Counted from the stretch's first letter, positions 33,195 through 42,562 are shown. The stretch: 64,000 nucleotides of DNA from Youngiibacter multivorans (GCF_017873395.1 NZ_JAGGKC010000023.1:1-64000), one strand, 5' to 3'. Translations and numbers: made by a program. Notes: generated from the letters alone by a model not told the origin.

Positions 33195-34870
33195 GAAAGA
33201 GGACTGTAACCTCATTCATCATTGCCATCGCATTCATAGTCATGTTCATGACTGCAGCGTTCCTTCTTATTGCAGACCTCCAGAATACAGACCATATCAA
33301 GGAGAAGCTGGCGGAGACCAACCTGATACTGGCAAATTACATCGAATCCGGTAATACGGACATCGGGAGGATATTTGATTCAGTTCCTGAGAATACCAGA
33401 ATAACCTACATTTCCAGCTCTGGCCATATTTTATATGACAGCCTGAAGGATGATATTTCTGAGAACCATCTTTACAGGAAGGAGATAATCGAGGCAACCA
33501 AAGGTGCCACAGGCACCGATATAAGGGTTTCTGCCAGCATAGGGATAAGGATGGTCTATTCAGCGCTGATGCTGGATGATGGAAGCTTCATTCGGTCTGC
33601 GTATCCATTCAGCAATTTCGCCTTAAGCGGAAACTACATAAAATACCTCGCTACTGCGCTTTTTCTTGTCGTTCTGGTTTCGACGATAATTATACTGAGG
33701 CTCTCAGGCTTCCTTCTTGAACCGATTGAGGAGCTGTCCTTTGCAACAGACAGGATCGCGAGGGGAGAGCTGTCAAGAAGGGTAGAGCTGAAGCAGGATG
33801 AAGAGCTTGCAAGGCTCTCAAGGAACTTCAACAACATGGCCGAAAGGCTGGAGACAACCATAGTGGAATCTCTTGAGAAGCAGAACAGGCTCGAAGCGAT
33901 ACTGAAAAGCATGGATTCCGGAGTCATTGCCCTGGACAACAACGAAACCATCATAATGATGAATCCTTTTTCAAAGCAGCTTTTCAGCGTCAGGGGCGAT
34001 ACTCTCGGCATGAAAATCGGAAGCTTCCCGAATCTCTCCAGCGTATACGAATATCTGGGCTCGGACGAGAACGTGGCTGCGATAAGGACGCCTGAAGGCA
34101 AGGACCTCAAGATGAAGAAGGCAGATATCCTTGGAGAAAGGATGAATAAGGTCGGAGTAGTCATTGTGATACAGGATATAACAGACATCAAGAGGCTTGA
34201 GAATCTCAGAAGCCAGTTTGTTGCGAACGTATCCCATGAGCTGAAGACGCCTCTGACATCAATAAAAGGATTTTCCGAGACTCTCAGGTTCGTCAATGAT
34301 GAAAAGACACGGATAAAGTTCCTCGATATCATAAATGAAGAGGCGGAGAGGCTTACAAGGCTAATAAATGACATTTTGTCTCTCTCATCTCTGGAGCAGA
34401 ACAGGGAACCTAAGATAGAAGAGATCGATACTGTTGAGGAGACAAGAAGGATCTGTGACATGCTGCACCAGATGGCTGTAACAAAGAGCATCGAGCTCAC
34501 GCTTACAGCGTCAGGTAACCCGATTCTAATGGGAGACAGGGACAACTATAACCAGATGGTGATAAATCTGGTAGATAACGCCATAAAATACACAGAACCA
34601 AACGGCAAGGTGAAAGTTCGAATTGAAAAGTCGGGTGGAAAGCTGATACTCTCTGTGAAGGATACTGGAGTAGGGATACCCGAGGAGCATCTGCCGAGGC
34701 TCTTCGAGAGGTTCTACAGAGTTGACAAGTCAAGGGACAGAGCCAAGGGTGGAACGGGTCTCGGACTTGCGATTGTCAAGCATATCGTCCTCTCTATGAA
34801 GGGTGACATAAAGGTTGAATCTGAAATTGGCAGGGGAACCACCTTCACTGTATCTATACCTATGGATTAG
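33191..34870 (+). CDS. phoR: Sensor histidine kinase (PhoR-like)
   Basis: A 559-aa membrane kinase. Visible: TM1 (about 8-28), an extracytoplasmic loop of about 120 residues, TM2 (about 152-172), HAMP (FLLEPIEELSFATDRIARG), and a PAS domain (about 235-330). HisKA follows with H349 in ANVSHELKTPLTS, then HATPase with DNAIKYTEPNG, DTGVGIPEEHL and GTGLGLAIVKHI. This architecture is that of PhoR/WalK-class kinases; the neighbouring phoU favours PhoR. Coupled to phoP by a 4-nt overlap. A terminator follows. Confidence 0.88.
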   Translation: MRKRTVTSFIIAIAFIVMFMTAAFLLIADLQNTDHIKEKLAETNLILANYIESGNTDIGRIFDSVPENTRITYISSSGHILYDSLKDDISENHLYRKEIIEATKGATGTDIRVSASIGIRMVYSALMLDDGSFIRSAYPFSNFALSGNYIKYLATALFLVVLVSTIIILRLSGFLLEPIEELSFATDRIARGELSRRVELKQDEELARLSRNFNNMAERLETTIVESLEKQNRLEAILKSMDSGVIALDNNETIIMMNPFSKQLFSVRGDTLGMKIGSFPNLSSVYEYLGSDENVAAIRTPEGKDLKMKKADILGERMNKVGVVIVIQDITDIKRLENLRSQFVANVSHELKTPLTSIKGFSETLRFVNDEKTRIKFLDIINEEAERLTRLINDILSLSSLEQNREPKIEEIDTVEETRRICDMLHQMAVTKSIELTLTASGNPILMGDRDNYNQMVINLVDNAIKYTEPNGKVKVRIEKSGGKLILSVKDTGVGIPEEHLPRLFERFYRVDKSRDRAKGGTGLGLAIVKHIVLSMKGDIKVESEIGRGTTFTVSIPMD

Positions 34871-34875
34871 TCCGC

Positions 34876-34904
34876 AATGCCTGGTCAAAGAACCAGGCAT
34901 TTTT
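34876..34904 (+). terminator. Terminator after phoR
   Basis: A 10-bp stem AATGCCTGGT / ACCAGGCATT with a 6-nt loop, then TTT. Confidence 0.8.
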
Positions 34905-35000
34905 GCATTTTTCCTGAATTTACATATTCCTAACACAAGTCAAACATGGATTCAACATCAGGACCGTATCATTGAAAATGTGACTGAAAGGAAATGAAAG

Positions 35001-35102
35001 CCCGGTAGGTCCTTGAAATGACATCGAGCGTGGAAAAACCGGGATAATTTCCCTTTTATGGGAGTTTGCCGGTTTGGTCCGTTTTATCGAAACCCGGGAG
35101 GA
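35001..35102 (+). promoter_or_regulatory. Structured, internally repeated leader of phoU
   Basis: Two related modules: CCCGGTAGGTCC...AAACCGGGA (35001-35044) and GCCGGTTTGGTCC...AAACCCGGGAG (35068-35100). Each can pair its own ends (CCCGGT with ACCGGG; CCGGTTT with AAACCCGG). Between them, GGGATAATTTCCC and TCCCTTTTATGGGA are alternative hairpins. The second module overlaps the phoU ribosome site GGGAGG. The leader could be an RNA switch; no known class was recognised. Confidence 0.4.
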
Positions 35103-35109
35103 ATGCAGT

Positions 35110-35766
35110 TTGTCATATAAGACACTGGAGTCAGGGATAGCGAGCATTAACAAAAAGCTTATGGCGATGGGAGCTGCGGTTGAGAGTCAGGTTGAACTTG
35201 CAGTGAGGTCACTGCTTGATAGAGACATTGAAATGGCCGAAGCTGTAAAGTCAGGGGATAAGATCGTTGATGACCTCATGAGGCAGGTTGAGGATGAAGC
35301 TGTCAGAATCATAGCAACGCTGCAGCCGGTAGCCTCGGATCTCAGAAAACTGTTTACCACTATTAAGGTAGTTACAGACCTTGAAAGGGCAGGAGACCAT
35401 GCCGTAGACATTGCGAGGATATCCACGAACATAAGAGATGAGGAAATTTCCTTTCTAGGTAATGAGATAAGGGCAATGAAGGATACCTGCATCAGAATGA
35501 TACGTGAAGGTCTCGATTCCTTCGTGAGCCATGACAGCGAAAGGGCTTATGAGGTAACAAAGCTTGATGACATAATAGATGACAATTATGTGGCATCAGT
35601 CAGGAAGCTGTATGCATATGTAAAGCAGGAGCCGGGTTTTGCAATTGTTGCAGCTCAGCTGAATTTTGCAATGAAGTATCTTGAGCGTATAGGCGACCAT
35701 ATGACAAACGTCTGTGAGTGGACTATCTATATCGAAACTGGAGAACATGTGGAGCTGAACCTGTGA
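35110..35766 (+). CDS. phoU: Phosphate-signalling protein PhoU
   Basis: A 218-aa helical-bundle protein. Visible: two PhoU repeats with MAEAVKSGDKIVDDLMRQVE (first) and TKLDDIIDDNYVASVRKLY (second), plus ATLQPVASDLRKL and YLERIGDHMTNVCEW, the E/D-rich metal-binding motifs. PhoU couples phosphate transport to PhoR activity (established in E. coli). Start: TTG at 35110, seven nt after GGGAGG; homologues begin at this point and the upstream frame has no ribosome site. It is separate from phoPR, behind its own leader. Confidence 0.92.
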   Translation: MSYKTLESGIASINKKLMAMGAAVESQVELAVRSLLDRDIEMAEAVKSGDKIVDDLMRQVEDEAVRIIATLQPVASDLRKLFTTIKVVTDLERAGDHAVDIARISTNIRDEEISFLGNEIRAMKDTCIRMIREGLDSFVSHDSERAYEVTKLDDIIDDNYVASVRKLYAYVKQEPGFAIVAAQLNFAMKYLERIGDHMTNVCEWTIYIETGEHVELNL

Positions 35767-35782
35767 AAAAATGACTATTGCC

Positions 35783-35841
35783 GATCCCTCTGATGTCTGT
35801 CGGAATGCTGTCCGATCTGATACCATGAGGGATCTTTTTTT
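35783..35841 (+). terminator. Terminator after phoU
   Basis: GATCCCTC (35783-35790) pairs with GAGGGATC (35827-35834), enclosing an inner CGGA...TCCG hairpin, then TTTTTTT. Confidence 0.75.
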
Positions 35842-36009
35842 GCCGTTTCGTCAGAAAGCAGGTGCTAAAAAGACCGAAAGCTCCGGATTCTGGGAAAATT
35901 GGACTTAATTTTGTGACTATCTGCCTGAAATCGCATTTGACTCTTGAAACTGCATAGGGTATCATAGTTAATTGGATACAAATGCAATCAATTTTTCGAG
36001 GTGATATAA

Positions 36010-37323
36010 ATGGCAAAACCGATAGTGGCCATAGTTGGCCGCCCTAACGTGGGCAAATCGACACTTTTCAACAGACTTGCCGGGCATAGGATTGCCATCG
36101 TGGAGGACACTCCGGGAGTCACAAGGGACAGGATATACGCTGATGCAGACTGGCTGAGACATAACTTCAAACTGATAGATACAGGCGGAATAGAGCCTAA
36201 ATCCGATGACATCATACTTGCCCAGATGAGAAGGCAGGCACAGGTGGCTATGGAAACAGCTGACGTCATAATATTCATTGTTGATGGAAAGACCGGTCTT
36301 ACAGATTCCGACCATGAAGTGGCAGGAATGCTGAGGAGAAGCGGCAAGCCTATCGTGCTCGCCGTAAACAAGATAGACAGCTTCAAGGATGAGGACAATG
36401 CCTTTGAATTCTACAACCTTGGTCTCGGGAATCCTATAACCATATCAGCTTCCCAAGGACTTGGACTTGGTGAGCTTCTTGATGAAGTGGTAAGCCATTT
36501 CCCTGACTATGAGGTAGAAGAGGATCAGGATGTCGTAAGGGTCGCCTTCGTTGGAAGACCTAACGTAGGAAAATCATCCCTGATCAACAGGCTGCTTGGT
36601 GAAGAAAGGGCGATAGTCTCAGAGATTCCCGGTACTACCAGGGATGCCCTTGACAGCTACATTGAGACTAAAGAGGGCAAGTTCATTCTTGTCGACACCG
36701 CAGGCCTAAGACGTAAGTCCAAGGTCAAGGAAGAGATCGAGAGATATTCAGTTGTAAGGACACTTACAGCAATCGAAAGAGCGGATGTCGTAGTGCTCAT
36801 GATCGACGCTGTGGACGGCATAGCCGACCAGGATGAGAAGATCATAGGATATGCACATGAGATGAGAAAGGCCATCATGGTCATTGTCAACAAGTGGGAC
36901 CTCATCGAAAAAGATGACAAGACCATGGACAAGTACCTGAAGAACCTAAAGTCAGAGCTGAACTTCCTCGCGTACGCACCATTCCTGTTCATATCGGCAC
37001 TAACCGGACAGAGGACTCAGAAGGTCCTTTCAATGGCTCAGGAATGCTACAGCAATTACACGAAGAAGATAGGCACAGGAGTGCTCAATGATGTCATAGG
37101 AAAGGCTCTGATGATGAAGGAGCCGCCGGTAATTGGAACAAAGAGGCTGAAGATTTACTACGGGACTCAGACAGGCGTAAAGCCTCCTACATTTGTCTTC
37201 TTTGTCAATGATCCGGAATGTCTTCATTTCTCGTATGCAAGATATATCGAAAATCAGTTAAGGGATAACTTTGACTTCAAGGGAACCGGTATAAAGATAG
37301 AGTACAGGGAGAGGAAGAGCTAA
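36010..37323 (+). CDS. der: Ribosome-assembly GTPase Der (EngA)
   Basis: A 437-aa protein with two tandem GTPase domains and a C-terminal KH-like domain, needed for 50S subunit maturation. Visible: first G1 GRPNVGKSTLFN (residues 8-19) with DTGG and NKID; second G1 GRPNVGKSSLIN (about 180-191) with DTAGLRRKSKV and NKWD. Both domains look intact. GAGGTGAT precedes the ATG. Its stop overlaps the gpsA start (TAATG), so translation is coupled. Confidence 0.97.
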   Translation: MAKPIVAIVGRPNVGKSTLFNRLAGHRIAIVEDTPGVTRDRIYADADWLRHNFKLIDTGGIEPKSDDIILAQMRRQAQVAMETADVIIFIVDGKTGLTDSDHEVAGMLRRSGKPIVLAVNKIDSFKDEDNAFEFYNLGLGNPITISASQGLGLGELLDEVVSHFPDYEVEEDQDVVRVAFVGRPNVGKSSLINRLLGEERAIVSEIPGTTRDALDSYIETKEGKFILVDTAGLRRKSKVKEEIERYSVVRTLTAIERADVVVLMIDAVDGIADQDEKIIGYAHEMRKAIMVIVNKWDLIEKDDKTMDKYLKNLKSELNFLAYAPFLFISALTGQRTQKVLSMAQECYSNYTKKIGTGVLNDVIGKALMMKEPPVIGTKRLKIYYGTQTGVKPPTFVFFVNDPECLHFSYARYIENQLRDNFDFKGTGIKIEYRERKS

Positions 37324-38306
37324 TGAGAATAGGGATCATAGGCGCCGGGAGCTTCGGTACGGCCCTCGGATTCAACCTTGGGAAGAGAGACAACAAGGTG
37401 GTGCTCTGGGATAGGAAGGAAGAGATCGTAAATGAGATCAACACCTCCCGCACCAACACCAGATATACTCCGGAATGCATACTTGAAGGTGATGTAAGCG
37501 CTACTACGGATCTGGAGACTGCAGCTACTGGAATGGATTTCGTCCTGCTTGCCGTGCCGTCTCACGTAATCCGTGAAATGTGCGAAAAGGTCAGGGGATA
37601 TCTTGATAAGGAAACCATTGTAATAAGCATCGCCAAGGGACTTGATCCACAGACTCATGGCAGGCTTTCAGTCACGATGGAGGAGATACTTGATAATCCG
37701 GTGGTTATACTATCTGGCCCAAGCCATGCGGAAGAAGTGTCAAAGTCAATGCCCACCACGCTGGTGGCATCCTCCAGGAACATGGCCGCAGCTGAGAAGG
37801 TACAGGACCTGTTCTTTTCAGATACCATAAGGGTATATACCAATGAAGACCTCATTGGCGTTGAGATTGGCGGAGCGGTTAAGAACATTATTGCGCTCGC
37901 AGCAGGAATCCTCGATGGAGTGGGCTATGGCGACAATGCAAAGGCAGCCCTCATGACCAGAGGAATGACTGAGATAATCAGGGTCGGTGAAGCTGTCGGA
38001 GCTAACCGGGAGACCTTCTACGGGCTAACCGGAATGGGAGACCTGATCGTTACCTGCACCTCAATGCATTCGAGGAACAGGAGAGCAGGAATACTGATTG
38101 GTAAAGGCTGCACTATGGATGAAGCGGCCGAGAAGGTCGGCATGGTGGTCGAAGGAATAAAGGCTACAAAGGCCTTCTATGAGCTGAAGGAAATAATGGG
38201 CATCGAGATGCCCATTACGGACCAGATATACAAGGTGCTTTTCCAGGGAAAAGATCTGAAGGAAGCAATAAAGACCCTGATGCTTAGAGACAGGAAATCA
38301 GAATAA
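37323..38306 (+). CDS. gpsA: Glycerol-3-phosphate dehydrogenase [NAD(P)+]
   Basis: Reduces dihydroxyacetone phosphate to sn-glycerol 3-phosphate for phospholipid synthesis. 327 aa. Visible: the nucleotide fold GIIGAGSFGTALG (residues 3-15), the KGL motif in SIAKGLDPQT, the catalytic lysine region VEIGGAVKNIIALAAGI, and TGMGDLIVTCTS. Coupled to der by a one-base overlap, a common pair in Firmicutes. Confidence 0.96.
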   Translation: MRIGIIGAGSFGTALGFNLGKRDNKVVLWDRKEEIVNEINTSRTNTRYTPECILEGDVSATTDLETAATGMDFVLLAVPSHVIREMCEKVRGYLDKETIVISIAKGLDPQTHGRLSVTMEEILDNPVVILSGPSHAEEVSKSMPTTLVASSRNMAAAEKVQDLFFSDTIRVYTNEDLIGVEIGGAVKNIIALAAGILDGVGYGDNAKAALMTRGMTEIIRVGEAVGANRETFYGLTGMGDLIVTCTSMHSRNRRAGILIGKGCTMDEAAEKVGMVVEGIKATKAFYELKEIMGIEMPITDQIYKVLFQGKDLKEAIKTLMLRDRKSE

Positions 38307-38313
38307 TAATCAT

Positions 38314-38341
38314 ACCAGTACTGCGAAGTGCTGGTTTTTTG
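38314..38341 (+). terminator. Terminator after gpsA
   Basis: ACCAGTACT / AGTGCTGGT (one wobble) with loop GCGA, then TTTTTT. Confidence 0.8.
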
Positions 38342-38527
38342 CTTCGTATGGGAAATTCTGGATTATTAAGGGGTGTTTCACAGAAATTGTAACCGAATAA
38401 TAACCTGTTTAACTCCATATTGAAACAATTCCTTATGATTTTATTGTTATCATGGCATCGTAGACAGATGGAATTTTTACGGTTCCATATAGCGTAGTCA
38501 CTTTTCTCCTTACGAGGGGGTAATGAA

Positions 38528-39829
38528 ATGAAACTTAAAAGGAGAAACATCATACTATCTTTGATTGTAGTATTTGCACTTGTTTTTTCGGGATTCGGCT
38601 TTACTAAGATGAAAGCTTTGGCAGCTGAGGACATAAGGGTCACAACTGCAAACCTGAACCTAAGAAGCGGCCCCGGAACTACCTATGCTGTAATCGCAGT
38701 AATACCAAAGGGTACTTCAGTTACAGTACAGTCCACTGTAAACAACTGGGCGAAGGTAACCTACGCAGGTAAGACTGGATATTCATCGATGTCATACCTT
38801 GTACCTGTATCAACATCAGTCAATGACTTCAGGATAACTACCGCAAACCTGAACTTCAGGTCGGGACCTGGAACAACCTATCAGATACTTGTTGTAATTC
38901 CGAAAGGCACTACGGTAAATGTGATTTCAGAATCAAATGGATGGGCTAGATTCACATATTCCGGCAAGACAGGCTATTCAAGCTCATACTACCTTCAGAA
39001 GGTATCGGCTGCGGACCCTGTCCTGTATACCAGATACACTACTGATGAACTAAATTTGAGAAGCGGACCAGGAACCTCATACCCGATCCTAAGGGTAATG
39101 CCTAAAGGATCTGCTGTTGCAGTCCACAGGATTTCAGGCTACTGGGCATATGTGACCTATGACGGAACAAAGGGCTGGTGCCACACTGCCTATCTTTCCA
39201 CTGGATTAAGCTCGATTGCGACAAACAAAGGGCTTGTTGACAGGGCTGGATTGGACATTGCATTAACCTTTGATGCAGGATGGCTATTCGACCAGGCTAT
39301 TCCGATTCTCGATGTGCTTGACGACTATGGAATAAAGGCTACATTCTTCCTGAGGGCATACTGGGTTCAGGACCATCAGGACCTTGCGAAGGAGATCAAG
39401 GCAAGAGGGCACAGCATTCAGAACCACAGCCTTACGCACCCTCACATGAATACGATGACTGAGGCCCAGATAAGGTATGAATTCACCGAAAGCACAAAAA
39501 TCTACTCGAATATCCTTGGAATCAGGCCGACACTATTCAGGCCGCCATTCGGAGAATATAACAGCACAGTGCTTAAGGTAGCAGGAGAGCAGGGCTATCC
39601 GTATACAGTGCTATGGACGGTTGATACACATGACTGGGCAGAAAGCATCAATGGGGTCACTGTAACCACAGACTATATCGTGAACAGGGCGCTGAGCAAT
39701 GCTTCGGATAACGGAATAGTGCTGATGCATGTGGCTTATGCCAAGACGCCTGAAGCTCTTCCGAGGATCATACAGGGTCTGAAGGACAAAGGCTACAGCT
39801 TCAGGACAGTTGCCGAAATGCTTCCATGA
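38528..39829 (+). CDS. Secreted polysaccharide deacetylase with three SH3b domains
   Basis: A 433-aa exported cell-wall enzyme. Visible: signal peptide (basic start, hydrophobic stretch about 9-26, cleavage near ALA-AE at residues 33-34). Three bacterial SH3 repeats (about 35-95, 105-165, 175-235) each carry N-L-R/F-S-G-P-G-T-T/S-Y and a closing Y-S/H..YL. A NodB domain (about 240-433) has TFDAGW (metal Asp), HSLTHPHM (two metal His) and RPPFGEYN. It probably deacetylates peptidoglycan GlcNAc or another wall glycan, and the SH3 part holds it in the wall (inference). GAGGGGG lies 7 nt before the ATG. A small dyad (ATGGAA...TTCCAT, 38468-38488) is in the leader. Confidence 0.9.
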   Translation: MKLKRRNIILSLIVVFALVFSGFGFTKMKALAAEDIRVTTANLNLRSGPGTTYAVIAVIPKGTSVTVQSTVNNWAKVTYAGKTGYSSMSYLVPVSTSVNDFRITTANLNFRSGPGTTYQILVVIPKGTTVNVISESNGWARFTYSGKTGYSSSYYLQKVSAADPVLYTRYTTDELNLRSGPGTSYPILRVMPKGSAVAVHRISGYWAYVTYDGTKGWCHTAYLSTGLSSIATNKGLVDRAGLDIALTFDAGWLFDQAIPILDVLDDYGIKATFFLRAYWVQDHQDLAKEIKARGHSIQNHSLTHPHMNTMTEAQIRYEFTESTKIYSNILGIRPTLFRPPFGEYNSTVLKVAGEQGYPYTVLWTVDTHDWAESINGVTVTTDYIVNRALSNASDNGIVLMHVAYAKTPEALPRIIQGLKDKGYSFRTVAEMLP

Positions 39830-39842
39830 TATCAATATCCCT

Positions 39843-39880
39843 AGGGCTGCAGCTGGAAAAGGCTGCAGCCCTTCCTTTTT
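39843..39880 (+). terminator. Terminator after the deacetylase gene
   Basis: An 11-bp stem AGGGCTGCAGC with complement, an 8-nt loop, followed by TCCTTTTT. Confidence 0.8.
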
Positions 39881-39953
39881 GCTCTGTGGCTGATTAGATT
39901 GCATTTGTGATAGAATGGGTATTGAAATAGTAAGATATGGAAGGCTGAAGCAA

Positions 39954-40841
39954 TTGAAGAGATTTAAACGGGTATACATAGAGACAACTAACATCTGCAA
40001 CCTTGACTGCAGCTTCTGCATAAAGACAAAGCGGGAGAAGCTGATGATGGATGCGAGGTCTTTCCGGCATATAGCAGAGGAAGTCTCAGAATTTACGGAC
40101 CATGTTTGCTTTCACCTTATGGGAGAACCTCTCATGAATGAAAGCATAGGGGAATTCCTTTCCATCTGCTCTGAACTTGGCCTTAAGGTGAACCTTGCGA
40201 CAAATGGCATTCTGATTGGCTCCAGGAGTAAAGTCCTACTTGCATCACCTGCACTTCGCAAGGTTAGCTTCTCGCTTCACAGCTACGAGGCGAACGAGAT
40301 GGGGATCTCGCTTGAAGAGTATCTGAAGGACATCATGGACTTTGCTGCGGCCGCATCAGGAAAGGTAATCAATGAGCTAAGGCTTTGGAACCTGTCTGGA
40401 GAACTGGCAGAAGGCCTGAATTCTGAAAATGAGAAGGTAGTGTCATATATTCTTGAAAGCCTTGGGCTTGAGAGGGAGATACTGACTTCAGGCAAGGGCA
40501 AAAACGGAATAAAACTGATGGAAGGGATATACCTGGGCTTCCAGGAACGGTTCGTCTGGCCTGAAGAGGGTGCCGGAACCTCTGCAGAATATGGATTCTG
40601 CCATGGCATGAGGGACCACATAGGAATACTTGCCGACGGCACGGTAGTACCATGCTGCCTCGACAGCCAGGGAAGCATACCCTTAGGAAACGTATTTGAC
40701 ACTCAGCTTAAGGAGATACTTTCTGGAGACAGAGCTGTTGCCATCTATGAGGGATTCAACGGAAGAAGGCTGGTTGAGGATTTGTGCAAAGGGTGCACAT
40801 ATATCAGGAGATTTGACAGGAAAGGCAGGAATGATTTATGA
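39954..40841 (+). CDS. Radical SAM / SPASM-domain protein
   Basis: 295 aa from a TTG at 39954. Visible: the [4Fe-4S]-SAM motif C15-x3-C19-x2-C22 (ICNLDCSFC), HLMGEPLMNE as the GGEP-like segment, and a C-terminal SPASM-type region with CC (VVPCCLDSQG, GNVFD) and CKGC as auxiliary cluster ligands. The substrate is unknown; SPASM members act on peptides, sulfatases and similar targets. The start is uncertain: an ATG at 39915 is also in frame but lies at a TAGAAT -10-like box, whereas GGAAGG precedes the TTG and homologues begin M-K-R-F-K. It overlaps the next gene by ATGA. Confidence 0.82.
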   Translation: MKRFKRVYIETTNICNLDCSFCIKTKREKLMMDARSFRHIAEEVSEFTDHVCFHLMGEPLMNESIGEFLSICSELGLKVNLATNGILIGSRSKVLLASPALRKVSFSLHSYEANEMGISLEEYLKDIMDFAAAASGKVINELRLWNLSGELAEGLNSENEKVVSYILESLGLEREILTSGKGKNGIKLMEGIYLGFQERFVWPEEGAGTSAEYGFCHGMRDHIGILADGTVVPCCLDSQGSIPLGNVFDTQLKEILSGDRAVAIYEGFNGRRLVEDLCKGCTYIRRFDRKGRNDL

Positions 40842-41137
40842 GAAACTGCCTGAAATGCGGGAAGAAAATCAGTATCAGAGATAGGCTTCTGCCTCTTCTT
40901 CGTGGGAGAGGAATAATTTGCAGTGAATGCGGAACAAAATACAGGGAAATTATAGCACTTGATTCGATACTCAGGAAGATAACTGCTGTCATAATCGGAA
41001 TCACCATACTGATGTATCCTGCCGGGATGTTTGCTCTTAATATTGCTGCGTTCATAATATACGTACCTGTAGCTGAAATCGTCATGTCACATTTCAATAT
41101 TTATGTCCCTGAAACCGATGAGGACGAAAGGAAATAA
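40838..41137 (+). CDS. CXXC-20-CXXC zinc-ribbon membrane protein
   Basis: A 99-aa protein. Visible: C4-x2-C7, exactly 20 residues, then a second CxxC (ICSEC), a zinc-ribbon layout known from the CXXC-20-CXXC family. Two hydrophobic stretches follow (about 48-65 and 67-83), so it is a small membrane protein with its zinc ribbon probably cytoplasmic. The function is unknown. It is translationally coupled to the radical SAM gene upstream and 3 nt from the DUF4139 gene downstream. Confidence 0.75.
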   Translation: MRNCLKCGKKISIRDRLLPLLRGRGIICSECGTKYREIIALDSILRKITAVIIGITILMYPAGMFALNIAAFIIYVPVAEIVMSHFNIYVPETDEDERK

Positions 41138-41140
41138 GAT

Positions 41141-42421
41141 ATGAGAAAAATATCCCGTTCATCAAATACGAAAGAACTTGAACTGACTATATACAGCGAT
41201 GGCTTCGGTACCGTAGGCGAAACAAGGAGCCTTGAGGGAATGGAAGGAGCAGAGCTTGAGTATCTTGATGTACCAGCACTCCTGGAGCCTGATTCCCTCG
41301 TTATAAGGGGACTTGACGTATTGGAATATAGCTTCGAATATGACCTGATAAGCAGAGAATGGCTTATCAGCAGGTACAAGGACAGGACAGTGCACCTTAA
41401 GAACAGGGACACTGGTTCGGTAAAGCTGGTTAAGGTGCTTGAAGCTTCTGGAATGCTTGTCTTTCAGGATATAGAGACTGGAGAAATCCTTGTAGACAGC
41501 CATGACGAGCTGATACTTCCTCTGCATCCTGATGGAATCAGGACCAGTCCAGGCATAATGATGAAGGTAAAGGAAGCAGGCAGAGAGATCAAGGCCTCGT
41601 ACATCACAAGAGGTCTGTCCTTCACGATGAACTATGCAGCTGAGATTGGCGATGAAAGGCTGAAGCTTACAGGGCGGGCGGGGATTTCAAATAACAGCGG
41701 AAGAACATACAGGAACGCTTTGGTCAGACTTATGGCAGGAAATGTAGCGAGAGTAAATGAACGTCCTGAGATGATGTATATGGCAAAGTCAATCCAGGCC
41801 GATGCAAGTTACGGAGCTGAGCAGAGGTCTGTTTCCGATTATCATATGTTTTCACTTCAATCAAGGACGGATATTCCAGATGGAGAATCAAAGCAGGTAC
41901 AGTTGTTTGCTGGAAGCGATGTTCCGTTTTCCAAGCATTATCTGGCAGGCAATAACATGGATGGAGCGCAGCCCGTAATTACCTTTTTGAACAGTAAGGA
42001 AAGCGGGCTCGGCATGCCACTTCCGGAAGGAAGGGTCAGGCTGTATATGCTTGACGGTAATTCGCTGAGGTTTACAGGTGAAGCATCCATAGGTCATATG
42101 CCTGAAGGCAGCGAAGTCGAGCTTAAGGCCGGCAAAGCCTTCGACATTGAAGTGGAAGGCAGTGAGACCTCCAGGAATCAGCGGAACGGAATCGACTACG
42201 TCAGGTGGGAGGCGAAGATAAGAAACCACAGCAAGGAGACATCAGTTATCCATTATGAATTGTATATATGGGAAAAGTTCGAGCCAAGAAGTTCTAGTCC
42301 TGCATATGAGATGAAGAATTCGAATACGCTTCTTTTCAAGATAAAAGCTAAGCCTGACGAAGAGGTGCTGATAAAGTGCGAATACTCATCTGACAAGAGG
42401 GTGCATGTAGCTGAAAGATGA
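41141..42421 (+). CDS. DUF4139-domain protein
   Basis: A 426-aa protein. The pattern SLVIRGLDVLEYSFEYDLIS, then SRYKDRTVHLKN, a beta-rich centre with YITRGLSFTMNYAAEIGDERL and GRAGISNNSGRTY.NALVRLMAG, and an end with ELYIWEKFEP fits DUF4139 proteins. No signal peptide is seen, so it appears cytoplasmic here. No enzymatic motif was recognised. It follows the zinc-ribbon membrane protein by 3 nt and probably shares its operon. No terminator was clearly visible after it; a T-run GTGTTTTTTT occurs near 42481. Confidence 0.7.
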   Translation: MRKISRSSNTKELELTIYSDGFGTVGETRSLEGMEGAELEYLDVPALLEPDSLVIRGLDVLEYSFEYDLISREWLISRYKDRTVHLKNRDTGSVKLVKVLEASGMLVFQDIETGEILVDSHDELILPLHPDGIRTSPGIMMKVKEAGREIKASYITRGLSFTMNYAAEIGDERLKLTGRAGISNNSGRTYRNALVRLMAGNVARVNERPEMMYMAKSIQADASYGAEQRSVSDYHMFSLQSRTDIPDGESKQVQLFAGSDVPFSKHYLAGNNMDGAQPVITFLNSKESGLGMPLPEGRVRLYMLDGNSLRFTGEASIGHMPEGSEVELKAGKAFDIEVEGSETSRNQRNGIDYVRWEAKIRNHSKETSVIHYELYIWEKFEPRSSSPAYEMKNSNTLLFKIKAKPDEEVLIKCEYSSDKRVHVAER

Positions 42422-42533
42422 ACCTGATGCAATTGTTCGTGTTTCGAGTTGTAATTTCTGTGATTTGCATGTCCATTTAGGTGTTTTTTTCATAAAAAAT
42501 GAAATAAACAGAAATGAATCCTGCAATTGAATA

Positions 42534-42562
42534 TTGAACATCCGTCTATATCATGTTATTAT
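42534..42562 (+). promoter_or_regulatory. SigmaA promoter of the aconitase gene, with leader hairpin
   Basis: TTGAAC (42534-42539), a 17-bp spacer, TATTAT (42557-42562). The leader then contains a GCCCG...CGGGC hairpin (about 42576-42598) before the AGGAGGA ribosome site. Confidence 0.7.

Noticed and set aside
33634..34545. 303-codon minus-strand frame opposite phoR
   Set aside because: Same shadow pattern; phoR motifs on the plus strand explain the region.
38341..38527. Possible cyclic-dinucleotide riboswitch before the SH3/NodB deacetylase gene
   Set aside because: Only one small hairpin (38468-38488) is visible; the core motifs of the known classes were not found.
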